NCBI GenBank assembly: GCA_026874595.1
Contig: CM049306.1
Coordinates: 32,069,019 to 32,133,018, forward strand
Length of the DNA: 64,000 nucleotides
Direction: 5' to 3'
DNA from: Sipunculus nudus
Lineage: Eukaryota > Annelida > Sipuncula > Golfingiida > Sipunculidae
The translations under genes and the position numbers were made by a program. The notes beneath the pieces are model-generated. The model was not told the origin of the DNA. It searched no databases and saw only the letters and a list, made by a program, of their open reading frames with translations. Positions 1 through 10,949 of the stretch are shown one piece after another (positions within the stretch are counted from its first letter, which is position 1; every line of letters starts with the position of its first letter).

Positions 1-1279
1 ACCGACGACTGAGTCACAGATCTCTTGATCTGTTGGCATGCCATGGCATTCAGTAGCAGCATCCATCGCTACATGAACCTCAAACTCCTCCCTGGAGACG
101 TTTGGCGGTGGGTCGTCATTGGTTAGTTCTGGTAGTGAATCTATTGTTCCGAAACCGGCTTTAGCAAAGCAATGAACAATGGAAGAGAGACTAACAGTAG
201 CCCACGCAGATCGTAGCCATATAGCATGTGTACGGCATCTAGAAGTGTGATTCCTTGTTTGCTAATGTTGCTGCTGAAAGGGTGCTGTGAGCATCGTAAA
301 TCTCTGAGATAATCTTGGCGACAATCTTCTTCCTGTAGTGGTGTTTCAGACTTCGGATGATTCCCATGTCGCAGGGCTATGCGTATTATTGAAGTGTGTT
401 TGGAGGCAGAAAAAACAGCTTTACATTCTGTAGGCCATTTACGGAGTCTTTAGGATGCGCTGCACAGTTGTCAACCACCAGGTCGACATGTCTGTTCTGC
501 AGACGCATTTATTTGTCGAACGCCGTCAGCCAATCTTTAAACAGAGCTCAAGTCCTCCATGAATTGCTTTTGTTTCTGTAGATGCTTTGCGCCTCTAAAA
601 CATCACGGATTTTTGTTTTTGCCGATGATCAGTAGAGGGAGCTTGTCTGTACCTGTCATGTTAACCGCTACCAATGCTGTCACCCATTCCATGGGCTATT
701 TTCCACCACCCTGCTTTTCTAAGCGAGAGATCTGTCTGGTGTCGCTCTACAGAAGATACCCGTCTCATCTGCGTTGTAGATATCACAAGGCTAGCAGCTC
801 TCTAGTAGTACTGGTAGCCCTGTACTGGCCCAGCCATCTGCAGCTGGTTGATCTGCTGCAGCATTCTCTCCATGTGCCTTCTTTAGCTTGATGGAGTGAC
901 GCTCTTTACACCTGCCCAACCAACCATCTGTAGCACTGAAGTTTTTATTGCCCATTAGAGCTGCTAGGGATTCTGCTTTTTCTTTAAGCAGTGGTCCGTT
1001 AACTAGAACACCGTGACCCATAACGTTGGTAAACCACTGCCAAAGTGCACCATCCACATATGTTTCTTTGCCCAATCGTCTTCTCTTCCGGTCTGGATTC
1101 TTATTTTCTGTGTAATCTTGGATGATTGTCTCCCTCTGAGCGATTATTCGAGAAATCTGTGACTGGGACACGGCAAACTTCTTTGAAATGTCGACTCGTG
1201 GAACTCTTTGGTCTTTCATCTTGATAACTTCATACTTGTCAGCCAAGGAGTGATCGTTGCGTTTACGCTTGCCACTCAT
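1..1279 (-). pseudogene. Decayed pogo/Tigger-type transposase
   Basis: The minus-strand frame opens at an ATG at 1279 (MSGKRKRN). It encodes an N-terminal helix-turn-helix like the CENP-B/Tc5 type (LADKYEVIKMK, then SQSQISRII) followed by a second DNA-binding block (NFSATDGWLGRCKERHSI). An in-frame TAG at 791-793 interrupts it. The same frame then gives YNADETGIF (first catalytic Asp, codon 767-769). Shifted frames give VDNCAAHP (second Asp, 470-472) and, after PPNT, CDMGIIRSLKHHY (third acidic position, about 368-370). This order is that of the DDE/D pogo superfamily, whose enzymes cut and paste at TA. Several stops and frameshifts make it inactive. The C-terminal end and far inverted repeat lie left of the window. 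Family assignment is firm; subfamily is not. Confidence 0.85.
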
Positions 1280-1373
1280 GATTGAATAGTGATATGATTC
1301 GACATGTGTTGGTCTTTTATAGAAGAGATGATTTGACAAGACATAACGAACATAAGAGGTTAACAATGTAAGT

Positions 1374-2140
1374 TTATATAAGAGCCTTTAACAATTCTAT
1401 TGTATTTGCAAACAACTTTTTTTTCAAATTTTGGACCATTATGTACCTACACATCGATAAAAGCATTATTCTTCCGCCATCTTGGAACGATGGCGGGAAA
1501 TTTAAAACTCGGGCTATATATCCCTCGCCTTTAAACAGCGATTTTAGACATGTTTTATCAAAGAACAATTTAATAATCCTCAATGGAGAGCCTCAATGGA
1601 CCACTACCTTTGACACTAATCCCAGAAATTTGTCTAATTTGCATAATTTATTCGATGTATAAATATATATTTTATGGTCCAAAGGTTTGATAAAATCTAC
1701 ATGAAAATTCGACAGAAGCCAGAATTTAGACATAACCGCACAAACTATTAGGACGATTTTGGGTTTGAATTCTTTTTCCAAAGCATATTTAACTCAAGTC
1801 AAAAACGATTGCCCAAATTGGCTCACTTTATATTAACGAAATGATTTAGGCAACTGCAGATAGATTGTGTTAAACTGGACTTTTGCTTTTCTGTTTTGGC
1901 GACGGAGAAAAATTTGCGGCGGGCTCCTACTGAGACAAGCTAAAATAATTTTTCTCCTTCATGAAAAACATCTAAAATTTAAACGCAGTATAACGAATAG
2001 ACAAATAGAAGTTTTGCAGATACACTGCACAATTACTCATAAATGCCACAAGGACTAGGTAAATAACATTATCCATAACACCTTTGTTCGTCTGTCAGTT
2101 TGTTAATTAGAGTAATTCTGTCAGAGATTTCTTGAGGAAA
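1374..2140. other. Unassigned AT-rich stretch
   Basis: No conserved open frame or RNA gene is visible. The part next to the transposase may hold the 5' end of that element, but its terminal repeat cannot be confirmed because the partner end is outside the window. Confidence 0.4.
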
Positions 2141-2145
2141 ACAAA

Positions 2146-2712
2146 TATCCGGAATGTCCGAGATTTATCACGTATCACTGATCTATCCGGAATGTCCTAG
2201 GGTTATCACGTATCACGAATCTTCCCTGAATGCCCAAGGGTTATCACGTATCACGGATCTACCAGGAATGTCCGAGGGTTATCACATATCAAGGATCTAT
2301 CCGGAAAGTCCGGGGTTATCACGTATCACGTATCTATTCTGAATATCCAAGGGTTATCACGTATCACGGATCTACCCCAAATATCCCAGGGTTATCACGT
2401 ATCACGGATCTTCCCGGAGTATAAGAGGGTTATCACGGATCCCGGCTCACCCGGAATGTACGAGGGTTATCACGTATCCCGGATCTACCCGGAATGTACG
2501 AGGGTTATCACGTATCACGGATCTATCCGGAATGTACGAGGGTTATCACGTATCACGGATCTACCCGAAATGTACGAGGGGTTATCACGTATCCCGGATC
2601 TACCCGGAATGTACGAGGGTTATCACGTATCACGGATCTACCCATACTTTAACAGATTTATCACAAATCACTGATCTACCCGGAATGTCCGAGGGTTTGC
2701 ATTTATAAAGGA
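2146..2712. repeat. 38-bp minisatellite, about 15 units
   Basis: A tandem array whose core reads GGTTATCACGTATCACGG followed by ATCTACCCGGAATGTNCGAG. Spacing of the GGGTTAT start was measured as 2464, 2502, 2540 and 2578, that is 38 bp per unit. Units differ by a few substitutions, and the outer units at both ends are more diverged. Each unit holds an internal direct repeat (TATCACG twice). Because 38 is not a multiple of 3, all three frames read similar GYHVSRIY-like peptides; these are repeat artefacts and not a gene. Confidence 0.95.
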
Positions 2713-2803
2713 TCTATTCTGGATAGTTCATATATTACATCACCACAGGCTAAGTAACTGCTGCTTAAACGAGAAGTCTTAATAAGGGCTGCTTCTGAAG
2801 GGG

Positions 2804-2835
<32 letters not shown>

Positions 2836-2837
2836 AG
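2804..2837. repeat. (GA)n microsatellite
   Basis: Uninterrupted GA run followed by AAGAGAG, just left of the tandem duplication. Confidence 0.95.
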
Positions 2838-2853
2838 TGGAGAATTGTAAAGA

Positions 2854-3570
2854 AACAAATGTTTTCTCGCTTTTTCCCTCCCCCACAAAATACTAAGCAT
2901 TGTTTCCACACTTGGACTTGGAGTTATCTTGATTAAAAACACCGAATCTGAAAACCGAATATCTCAACATGAGGATTTTTTATTATTCCTTAAAAATAAT
3001 CCTAGTCCAGAGACGGAATTTAGAACGATCTTTGTTTTACTTAACTTCTAGTTCTGCGATAGAAATACATGATACGATCGCCTCTGTGTAGGTTCGCCAT
3101 CTGAGTAAGTTACGAATATAGTTAAATCATGAAAATCTGGTCACCAGAGGTCAAGCCGACTCTGTTTCTATAAAGACTCGTTTAATAATAAAACAAAAAC
3201 AAAGGTCTTCTCGCAGTTTCCCTCCCCTAAAATATCAAGCATTGTTTCCACACTTGGACTTGGAATGATCTTAATAAAAAACACTGAATCTAAAACCCGA
3301 ATATCTCAACATGAGGATATTTTTTATTATTTCTTAAAAATAATCCTTGTCCAGAGACGGATAAAGGACGATCTTTGTTTCACTTTATAGCTTTATTAAA
3401 AAGGAAAATTAAAGGAAACTACTAGATCTATGATGGAAATACATGATACGATCGCCTCTGTGCAGATTCGCCATCTGTGAAAGTTACGCATAAAGTTAAA
3501 TCATAAAAATCTGGTCATTTGTGGTCACGCCGACTCTGTTTCTACAAAATCTCGTTTAATAATAAAACGA
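2854..3570. repeat. Diverged tandem duplication, ~340-bp unit
   Basis: The segment from about 2854 to 3192 recurs from about 3193 to 3570. Shared landmarks include CATTGTTTCCACACTTGGAC (2898 and 3240), ATCTCAACATGAGGAT, CATGATACGATCGCCTCTGT and CCGACTCTGTTTCTA. The offset grows from 342 to about 374 bp because the second copy carries an extra ~32 bp near 3390. No coding content is seen. Confidence 0.9.
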
Positions 3571-5375
3571 AAATTATACACGTTTATTACCGAAAACCGG
3601 GACCGGCGCCTGCACCTTGTTGTTTCATATAAGTTTGCATGTTGGATTTTTTTTCTCGAAAATTTGAATGTTTCCTTTGTCTTGGTGTTGAGAACTCTTT
3701 ATTCACATAATGAATCCGCCCCTGTTACAATATATTTTAACATGCCTTGGGGTCAATCTGCTTCAAATCCCCAGATTTCAAAACGTTGATCAGTACCAGC
3801 AATAATTTTCCATTTATCCTGCAGTTTGATCATCACGAGGACCATTACACAAACGTGTGCCCCTTTTTTTCAATTTTACGTACGTACCTCTCAAACCTGA
3901 GTCATAAATTTAAATTTCCTTCAAAGTGAGTCAACTCAAGCTGCATTACCTGTTGATTGACTTGCTGGATGGATGTATGGTTAATAAATTTACATGTGTA
4001 GGCAAGATAAGGATGCACCGGTGATATCTTCGAATAATATGATAAAATGATGTATAATTATTGATTTAAAAATAAATGCGAGCTGGTTCTTCTGTTTTTT
4101 TTTATTTCAGTCAAATAATGTTTTAACTGATCAGGTTTCTGCATGAGGACAGGCAATAGCCTGATTAAGGGAGATTAAATGTGTACAACACAAAACAACA
4201 ATACCCCTATTTGTATGAAATAACCAACATACACAGGACATATATAGCTCAACAGACAGATCATCATTTATTTATTACACGAGTTTCCCATAGATCATAT
4301 TTAAGTATCAGTTTTCAAGGTTCGGATAAATGACTAATAATCAAATCTATGTCTTGATTTTCTGTTAACATTTGGTGAGGTTCAGATGATATTTCTTTAC
4401 TCTTTCGTAATTGCCCTAGTTATTATTCAAGTAAACCATTCATGTTTATAAATGTTTCAAAACAATGAAACTGTACATCCAGTTCAGTCTCAAAGCCCGA
4501 TGTTGCACAATAGATCCAAATGTATCAAAGGGGCGTTGTTACATGTAAAATATGTACCATGAGGGCAAGAGAGATATGTAAAATAAAGAGAAATCGGTAT
4601 AATCCGAAAAACTATTCATCTTTATAAACAAAGCATCCCAAACTTAAAACAGAACAACACTTCAAAGTGAGTTTACAATTGTATCGCATTCACGATTCAC
4701 AGGAGGTATTCATTTAAGGAGAAAATATTTTACCGATCCAGAAAAATAATGTAATAGAGACACTGCAGCGGGAATGTTTGGTTGACAGGAACGTTTGAAA
4801 AATGTCATCACCTGAAACAAATTGACGAACAACTGTAAATTGTTTAAAAAACATGGATTTTTCAAGGTAACGCAAATTCCTCAGAAATATCTAATATAAT
4901 ATAGTAAGTATGGATATTAATACAAAAATCTAGGATATGCCAGTGATATTCATCGGATCTAAGTTAGCAAACATATATATTTCATAAAAAAAGATATTAC
5001 ATTTTGGACAATACAATCAGGAATAAATCTGCGTTTTCGCTTTTATTTTTATTAATAGTATAAAGTATTTGTTTTGATGAATGCGTGGCTTTTAATCTAA
5101 TTTGGAATCGATAAATGACATTTAAATATTTTTGAAAATTACCTGTTTAACCATTGCTTTGCTTAATGCCCCTGGAACTCTGTTTTTAAAGGCCATTCAT
5201 TATTCTGCTACAATAAAACATGTCACCATTTAATTTCTACTGTAATAACAATGACATAATCTCATTTAAGGTCAGAAATACTGATCTCATCCGAGGGCTC
5301 TTGAAAAAGGGGCGGCAAAACTATATATATTTATAGTATTTTTGTTAACCCACCCTGTCCAGAAATTCAACTTTA

Positions 5376-5378
<3 letters not shown>
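3571..5378. other. Unassigned intergenic DNA
   Basis: AT-rich sequence with no supported exon, RNA gene or clear repeat; short open frames here lack conserved motifs. Confidence 0.4.

Positions 5379-5379
<1 letters not shown>

Positions 5380-5446
<67 letters not shown>
5380..5446. repeat. (AT)n microsatellite
   Basis: Perfect AT run of about 67 bp. Confidence 0.97.
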
Positions 5447-5448
<2 letters not shown>

Positions 5449-7610
5449 TGGAAACGAATAAAATATGAGATTACCTGGGCAAAGATACATTACAACTGAA
5501 ATCAGGGTTTTGATGCTCATGACATGTTAAAACTTGCACTTTGACAAAGTTGAACTGAACTGCGGACTTCCGATCATGCTAGCTTATTGCGATGTACGGG
5601 CGAACATTTGCAGGTTGCAAATGTAAATCGTCATTTCTAGAAAGAGAAATCTTGATAAAATGTCTGAGGCAAATCTAACTCCGGTGACTGTGAGTTTATA
5701 TTTAATATTTTGTAAGCGTCAGGGATATACCATAATTTTAAGCACAATTTAATGAATCTAATTTTATTTGGAGTATACGAATTCAATGAAATGCCTAATA
5801 TAATTAAAGATATGTCCTTATCATAGAAAATTGTTAAACATGGTCATTGATTTTTGTGAAAATCAATAATATTTGTCCAATTTAAACAAATGTTTTCATT
5901 TAAAACAACATGACTTTAATAATGCTTATCTTGAATTTTTATTAAAATTGTGGCGCCATACATACAATTCTTTCATTTTTTTACGTAAGTTTAATAAATA
6001 TACTCTATTGAAAGAAAAAAAACTACATTTAGGTAAATATATAATCTTAGCAATTAAAACATTGTATCTGGTCACAAAACTGAGTGCTTGAAATACCAGT
6101 AATTCCTTACCATCAGGCGAATTTGACAGTAAATTCGGACGCATTTTTTTAAAACTGTTTCTTACAGTTGTGAATTTCCTATAGTTTTTTATTCATGTTC
6201 ACAACAGGTCAAGAATAGATTCACTTAAAATATATTTTGTCTACTGCTGATGCACAGTATATTGAATACATTCGCTTAAAAACCCGACAGTAAAATCCCT
6301 TTATCCGTGATTCTTAGATATCCCTGCAGTTTAAATATAAGCATTTGAACCGTTCAATTAACCAGTTTGAATGAAGAAAAACGATTGGATTTGTCTCATC
6401 GACCCTTTTTGTTAACCACTGACTGATATTGAAAAGATCTCATTAGTTTTTAGTATTATGTGTGACCTCCTAGCTGGCTGTGCTATGACTGGCAGAGATG
6501 GCATGTGACGCACAAATCTAGGTGATGGACCGTTAAGCATGTTTCTCTCGGCTTTATTTACTATATTTTGCGCCTACGTACCACAACTCACCGTCTGGTT
6601 AATAGTGGTCATATGCTGGATCTGATGACCCTAAATGTTTGCAGAGGTTAGCGGTCTCCGAGTGCTTTCTAATTTCGTTTTCGGGCAATGATAAGAACTT
6701 TTCGTTATCCGTGATTATTTAATGGTTTATATCTCATCAAATATTGTGGAGAAACACAAACCGCAATTTCTCATATTAAATATTCTAATTAAATAATGAG
6801 CAACCTTGAAAAAAAATCTTCATGTCCAAATATACAGAATGAGAACAATTTGATTGGATGATATATTTATTGTAAACGATGTTAAGTCTGGCTTTTAAAA
6901 TATGTTTTACTTCAACACATTTTAGTTGCGAAGACAATACATTTCCCATATGGAAGCGCTCACGGGGCACGTACCTGTTAAAGTGGGGATAATTGCCATC
7001 TTTAATGCTGACTTATTTATGTATGTACACCTGTTTAATCGTCCCAAGGCGCGCAATATCCCGATTCGCTTTGCTTCATCAACGTCTTGAGTTCGGCGCT
7101 ACTGTGAAAACCGTGTATGGTTCCGAATACAGGAACCTCCGAATCGTATAAATGGCTTTTTATCCGGTGTCAACATAAAATAATTACCTTTTCGTTGTCT
7201 TTGGATGTTTTATGAAACTCCTCTTGGGTTGTAACACCAATTTAATCTTAAAATGCCCTACTTCTCTATAATTTTACCAATAGTCCTAATGTTTACATAG
7301 AAAAGACGTCGTCATGAGTAAATGAAGTGTCCCACAGTCCTTTGCAACGGATCTAAAATGGGACCCCGCACTGATCTTATCGCTTAGTTATGTAAAACAT
7401 GGCAGGCTTACAAGGATCTTTAGGGGATAATATTTAATTAATATTTCAAGGTAAGGACGTGGTGATCTTGCCAGAAAGACACATTTCCTACCGAAGACTG
7501 TATGGATGCAATATCATACATATGGTGAGCCGTTTCATGCTTTTTTACACCCTCAAATCATCACAGTGTATAAGTCAGGGCTGCAACTGTGATTTGCGCA
7601 ACAAGTACAC
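5447..7610. other. Unassigned intergenic DNA
   Basis: AT-rich sequence in which I see no supported gene or repeat family. Confidence 0.4.
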
Positions 7611-7690
7611 CTGCAGCGTTCCATTTCGGTTTGGGACTACGCTTGGCACTCGCTTCCTCTCATTTCTTTTATTTTATATCCAGGTGTCAT
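7611..7690 (-). mobile_element. SINE 3'-tail fragment
   Basis: Matches the 3' end of the tRNA-derived SINE seen in full at 26311-26627 and 46789-47142. Shared order: CTGCAGNGTTCC, TTTCGGT, GGGACTACG, then a T-rich tract and ATATCCAGGTGTCA. Only the last ~80 bp is present, without the tRNA-like head, as expected of a 5'-truncated insertion. Confidence 0.6.
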
Positions 7691-7705
7691 TCTGCTCATA
7701 TTAGA

Positions 7706-7930
7706 TAATGGGTCGAATTTTGCTCCCTCTGCGTTCCTGCGTAAACGAAGACTTTTATCGTAGCCATTTACCTTTTGCCAGCTAAACGGATACCAGCCCA
7801 GCGGGGAATGCACAGAGCCAATGTTGTTGCATTTCGTTTTGAGTGACAGCTCGCCGGCGGGCTGTCAGTCTAAACGAAATGAAACAACATTACCAGGAGC
7901 GGAGTAACGGGGTTGCTGAATGGGCTGCAG
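7706..7930. mobile_element. Palindromic MITE, copy 1
   Basis: The core at 7821-7890 is an imperfect 35+35 bp palindrome centred on TCGCC/GGCGG. Arm landmarks are ATTTCGTTTTGAGTGACAGC and GCTGTCAGTCTAAACGAAAT. The left flank (GGTCGAATTTTGCTCCCTCTG, then GCGGGGAATGCACAGAGCCA) matches both arms of the element at 56400-56742, one of them in inverse orientation, so this is a dispersed foldback element. No open frame is present. Confidence 0.75.
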
Positions 7931-7934
7931 TTAG

Positions 7935-8510
7935 TAAAAAGTGTAAAAGAAAAAAAATCTTAGCTAGATGTCAGCAATGCGATATGTGTTAGCTAATTAT
8001 ATAATATCTTATTTGTGTTACGGTGTGCAAAATAATTCCTTCTGAGGTTGATTGTCGATAATAATAATTATTTGAGAAAACAAAGTAAATCTCCTCACTT
8101 TTAATACATTTCCTCATTTCCTGCCAGCCTATATATGTAATACCCTTGCTGTAACGCTGATGCTACTAGATAACCCATGTACAAAGTGATAGTTTTTGCA
8201 TTATGCTCGCTGTGACTTAGATATTGAAAAAAAATTGGAAAAGCTAGTGTTCAAACTGAACTAAGGTGTGCTTCTTTTGTGAGAAAGAGACTAATTGTCA
8301 AATGAAGAACTTTAAATGATAAAAAAGAAGAACTGTTTGCCAAGGAGGCCAGCACATGCGTGAACCATAAACCCTGTTCAGTTTTAGTAGGCTTCAATTA
8401 TCTTGCATAAAACATTAAGCAAACAATTTGCAAACGATATTATTTGAAAATTCCTAATATTGATCCAGAATAGCAGTAGAGAATCTCAAACCAACTTTAG
8501 TTCAACCTTA
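7935..8510. other. Unassigned intergenic DNA
   Basis: AT-rich, with no supported feature. Confidence 0.4.
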
Positions 8511-8704
8511 TTATTGCTTGCCGGAAATCTTCGATTTCGGCAAGCATGTTGGTCAGTTCCGTATGTCCATTTGTCTGTCTTTTTGTTTTTTTGTTTGTTT
8601 GTCTGCGCTCTCCTGGCCGTAATTTTGCAGCAATCGACATGAAACTTACAGGGTTGATTGATAACCAAAAACCCTGGAACCTATTGTTTTTGGTCAACAT
8701 CGGC

Positions 8705-8727
8705 CTAAGGTCAAGGTCAAGGTCACG
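8705..8727 (+). promoter_or_regulatory. Tandem AGGTCA half-sites
   Basis: Three AGGTCA hexamers follow one another without spacer, each of the second and third preceded by TCA, giving TCAAGGTCA, the extended half-site bound by orphan nuclear receptors of the SF-1/ERR type. It lies inside a repeat element, so function is inference only. Confidence 0.3.
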
Positions 8728-8929
8728 AAAAGTACACAATACCGTTTTTGCTCGATAGCTTTGTAACAAACAGTTGTAGCCACTAAAACCATAGCTTGTT
8801 TTATTCGTCATTCCATGGCCTTTTATATGATGGGTACCTGACTCAAATCTGCCGTTACCATGGTTACGCATTATTGGGTTAAACTTGATAATTTGAAAAT
8901 AGTCATGCTAAATGTTCTATCTTTGTCAA

Positions 8930-9960
8930 TTTTTAAGCTACAGACGTCTGGTTTTGGTCATTATGTAGCTTATAGGCAGCTTGACGTGATAAAACTGAAA
9001 GTCTCGCCGAATCTCGCACTAGATCTGGACAAACGTGAAAGACAAGATTTCACGGAAATGCTTATAACTCAGCGACTTTTTAAGCTAGACCGGTCTGATT
9101 TTCGACATTTCGTAACATTTTGCCAGCCTGACATGATAAAACTGCAAGACTGGCCAAATCTCGCACCATATCTCGTTTAACGAGAAAAAAATGAGATTTC
9201 GCGGAAATACTTATTACTCGGCAACTTTTACAGCTACACAGGTCTAGTTTTCGGTATTTCGTAACATTTTGCCAGCTTGACATGATAAAACTACAAGTCT
9301 CGTCAAATCTCGCACCATATTTTGTCAAACGAGAAAAAACGAGATTTCACGGAAATGCTTATAACTCGGCAACTTTTACAGCTACACAGGTCTAGTTTTC
9401 GGCATTTCATAACATATGACCAGCTTGACACGGCCAGAAAAGAAATCAGGCCAAATCTCGCACCATATCACGTCAAGCGAGAAAAAATCGAGACATCATG
9501 GAAATGCTTATAACTAGGCGACTTTTACAGCTACTCAGGTCTAGTTTCGGCATTTGGTAACATTTGGCCAACTTGACATAGTAAAACTGCGAGACTGACC
9601 AAATCTCGCACTATATCTGGTCAAATATGGGAAAACGAGATTTCACAGAAATGCATATAAGTCGGCGACTTTTACGGCTAGACAGGTCTAGTTTTTGGCA
9701 TTACATAACATTTGGACGGCTTAACATGACAAACCTGCAAGACTGGCCAAATCTCGCACCATATCTCGTAAAACGATAAAAAAACGAGATTTCACAGAAA
9801 TGCATATAAGTCGGCGACTTTTACATCCAGACAGGTCTAGTTTTCGGCATTTCATAACATTTGGCCAGCTTGACATGACAAATCTGAAAACTTCTCACTG
9901 CTTCTTGTCAAAGGAGATTAACGGGATTTCATGGGAATGTTTGAACTTGGTCCCTTTTAC
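8930..9960. repeat. ~149-bp satellite array, 6-7 monomers
   Basis: The block GAGATTTCACGGAAATGCTT recurs near 9046, 9191, 9339, 9490, 9637 and 9786, with a last diverged copy near 9923; intervals are 147-151 bp. Other monomer landmarks are TTTTACAGCTACACAGGTCT, TTTTCGGCATTTCGTAACAT and GCCAAATCTCGCACCATAT. Short open frames across it are repeat artefacts. Confidence 0.9.
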
Positions 9961-10246
9961 ACTAGAAAGGTATGCAGCTATTCAAGGTCAGCATGCATAC
10001 ATAAACGGATAATTCGTTTATGCTGCCCCCACAACGTTGTTCATTCATATGACTGTTTCTACATGCACTCTCTATCTACCTGTCTGTATTATTTCCATTT
10101 CCGGCAAGCGCGTGACCTCTGGTCATCTTGTTTGATTTGTGTTTCACATTCTTTAACCAAAGTACGTGTTATAAACCTCAGATTTAGTCAGCACAACCTT
10201 GTGATTAAGTTGCATTATATACACGTAGTTTACTGTTATCTGTTAT

Positions 10247-10500
10247 TATTACCTCCGCAAAGGGGCAGGAGTAATGTTTTTGTCGGCGTTGGTTTGCCTG
10301 ATAGCAAGATTAGTAAAAAAATTATTAACGGATTTTAATGAAGCTTTCAGAATGGCTCGGCATTGATACAAGGAACAATTTATTACATTTTCGGGATGAT
10401 CCGGATCACCATGTGGATCCAAGATTTTTATAAAGGAAAAATGCTGCATATCGGACAAAGACAATGCGCTGTCTTGGCGGAGATCTTCGCTCTGTGTGCT
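10247..10500 (+). mobile_element. Widespread CCTCCGC-ended short repeat
   Basis: Begins ATTACCTCCGCAAAGG and ends CTTGGCGGAGATCTTCGCTC, giving inverted ends CCTCCGC/GCGGAGG. The interior (AACGGATTTTAATGAAGCTT, GATGATCCGGATCACCATGT) is the pattern of a short repeat I recognise from many animal genomes. It encodes nothing and is probably a non-autonomous DNA transposon. Confidence 0.55.
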
Positions 10501-10949
10501 TTTTTTAGTATTTTATATTATATCACAACTTTTAGTATTGTTTATAAGATTAGTAATTATATTCATATGCCTGCTGGCAATTTTATGCATTAGTTGGTCA
10601 TAAAAAATTCCTTTTCAGCATGAATTATATTGGAAAATTGGAAATGTTTTTCAGGCGTCCCGGTCCATGGAGTTCGGGCATTACACACTGCCGGGTGACG
10701 CTATTCAACGAGTATAATTACTGTTTGCAATCTAAAAAGCATGATTAAATTGTCTGTATTTATTTTAAATTTGTTACTTTAGTGAGGGCTGGTATAAGTG
10801 CCGAAAGAAGGGATATAACAAAACACGACACAACAACTGTTAGAGAAAAACACTCCAACGACCAGTCGCCGGATTTCTCCAGATTTTGCCTAATACATAG
10901 ACAGTTTTGATTCAATTCATATATCTAATTTATTTAATTAATTAATGTT

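Larger units (their letters stand above)
8515..10110. mobile_element. Satellite-bearing non-autonomous element
   Basis: The left edge is a hairpin (GCTTGCCGGAAATC, loop, GATTTCGGCAAGC at 8515-8545). The right edge carries TTTCCGGCAAGC (about 10095-10106), the inverse of the left end. Between them lie a T-rich leader, a block with AGGTCA repeats, and a 149-bp satellite array. The layout resembles non-autonomous Helitron-like elements of bivalves with ~150-160 bp core monomers, but no CTRR terminus was found, so the class is open. No transposase is encoded. Confidence 0.55.

Noticed and set aside
2154-2674. Repeated peptide GYHVSRIYPE-like frames
   Set aside because: The 38-bp minisatellite produces them in every frame; no start context or splice support.
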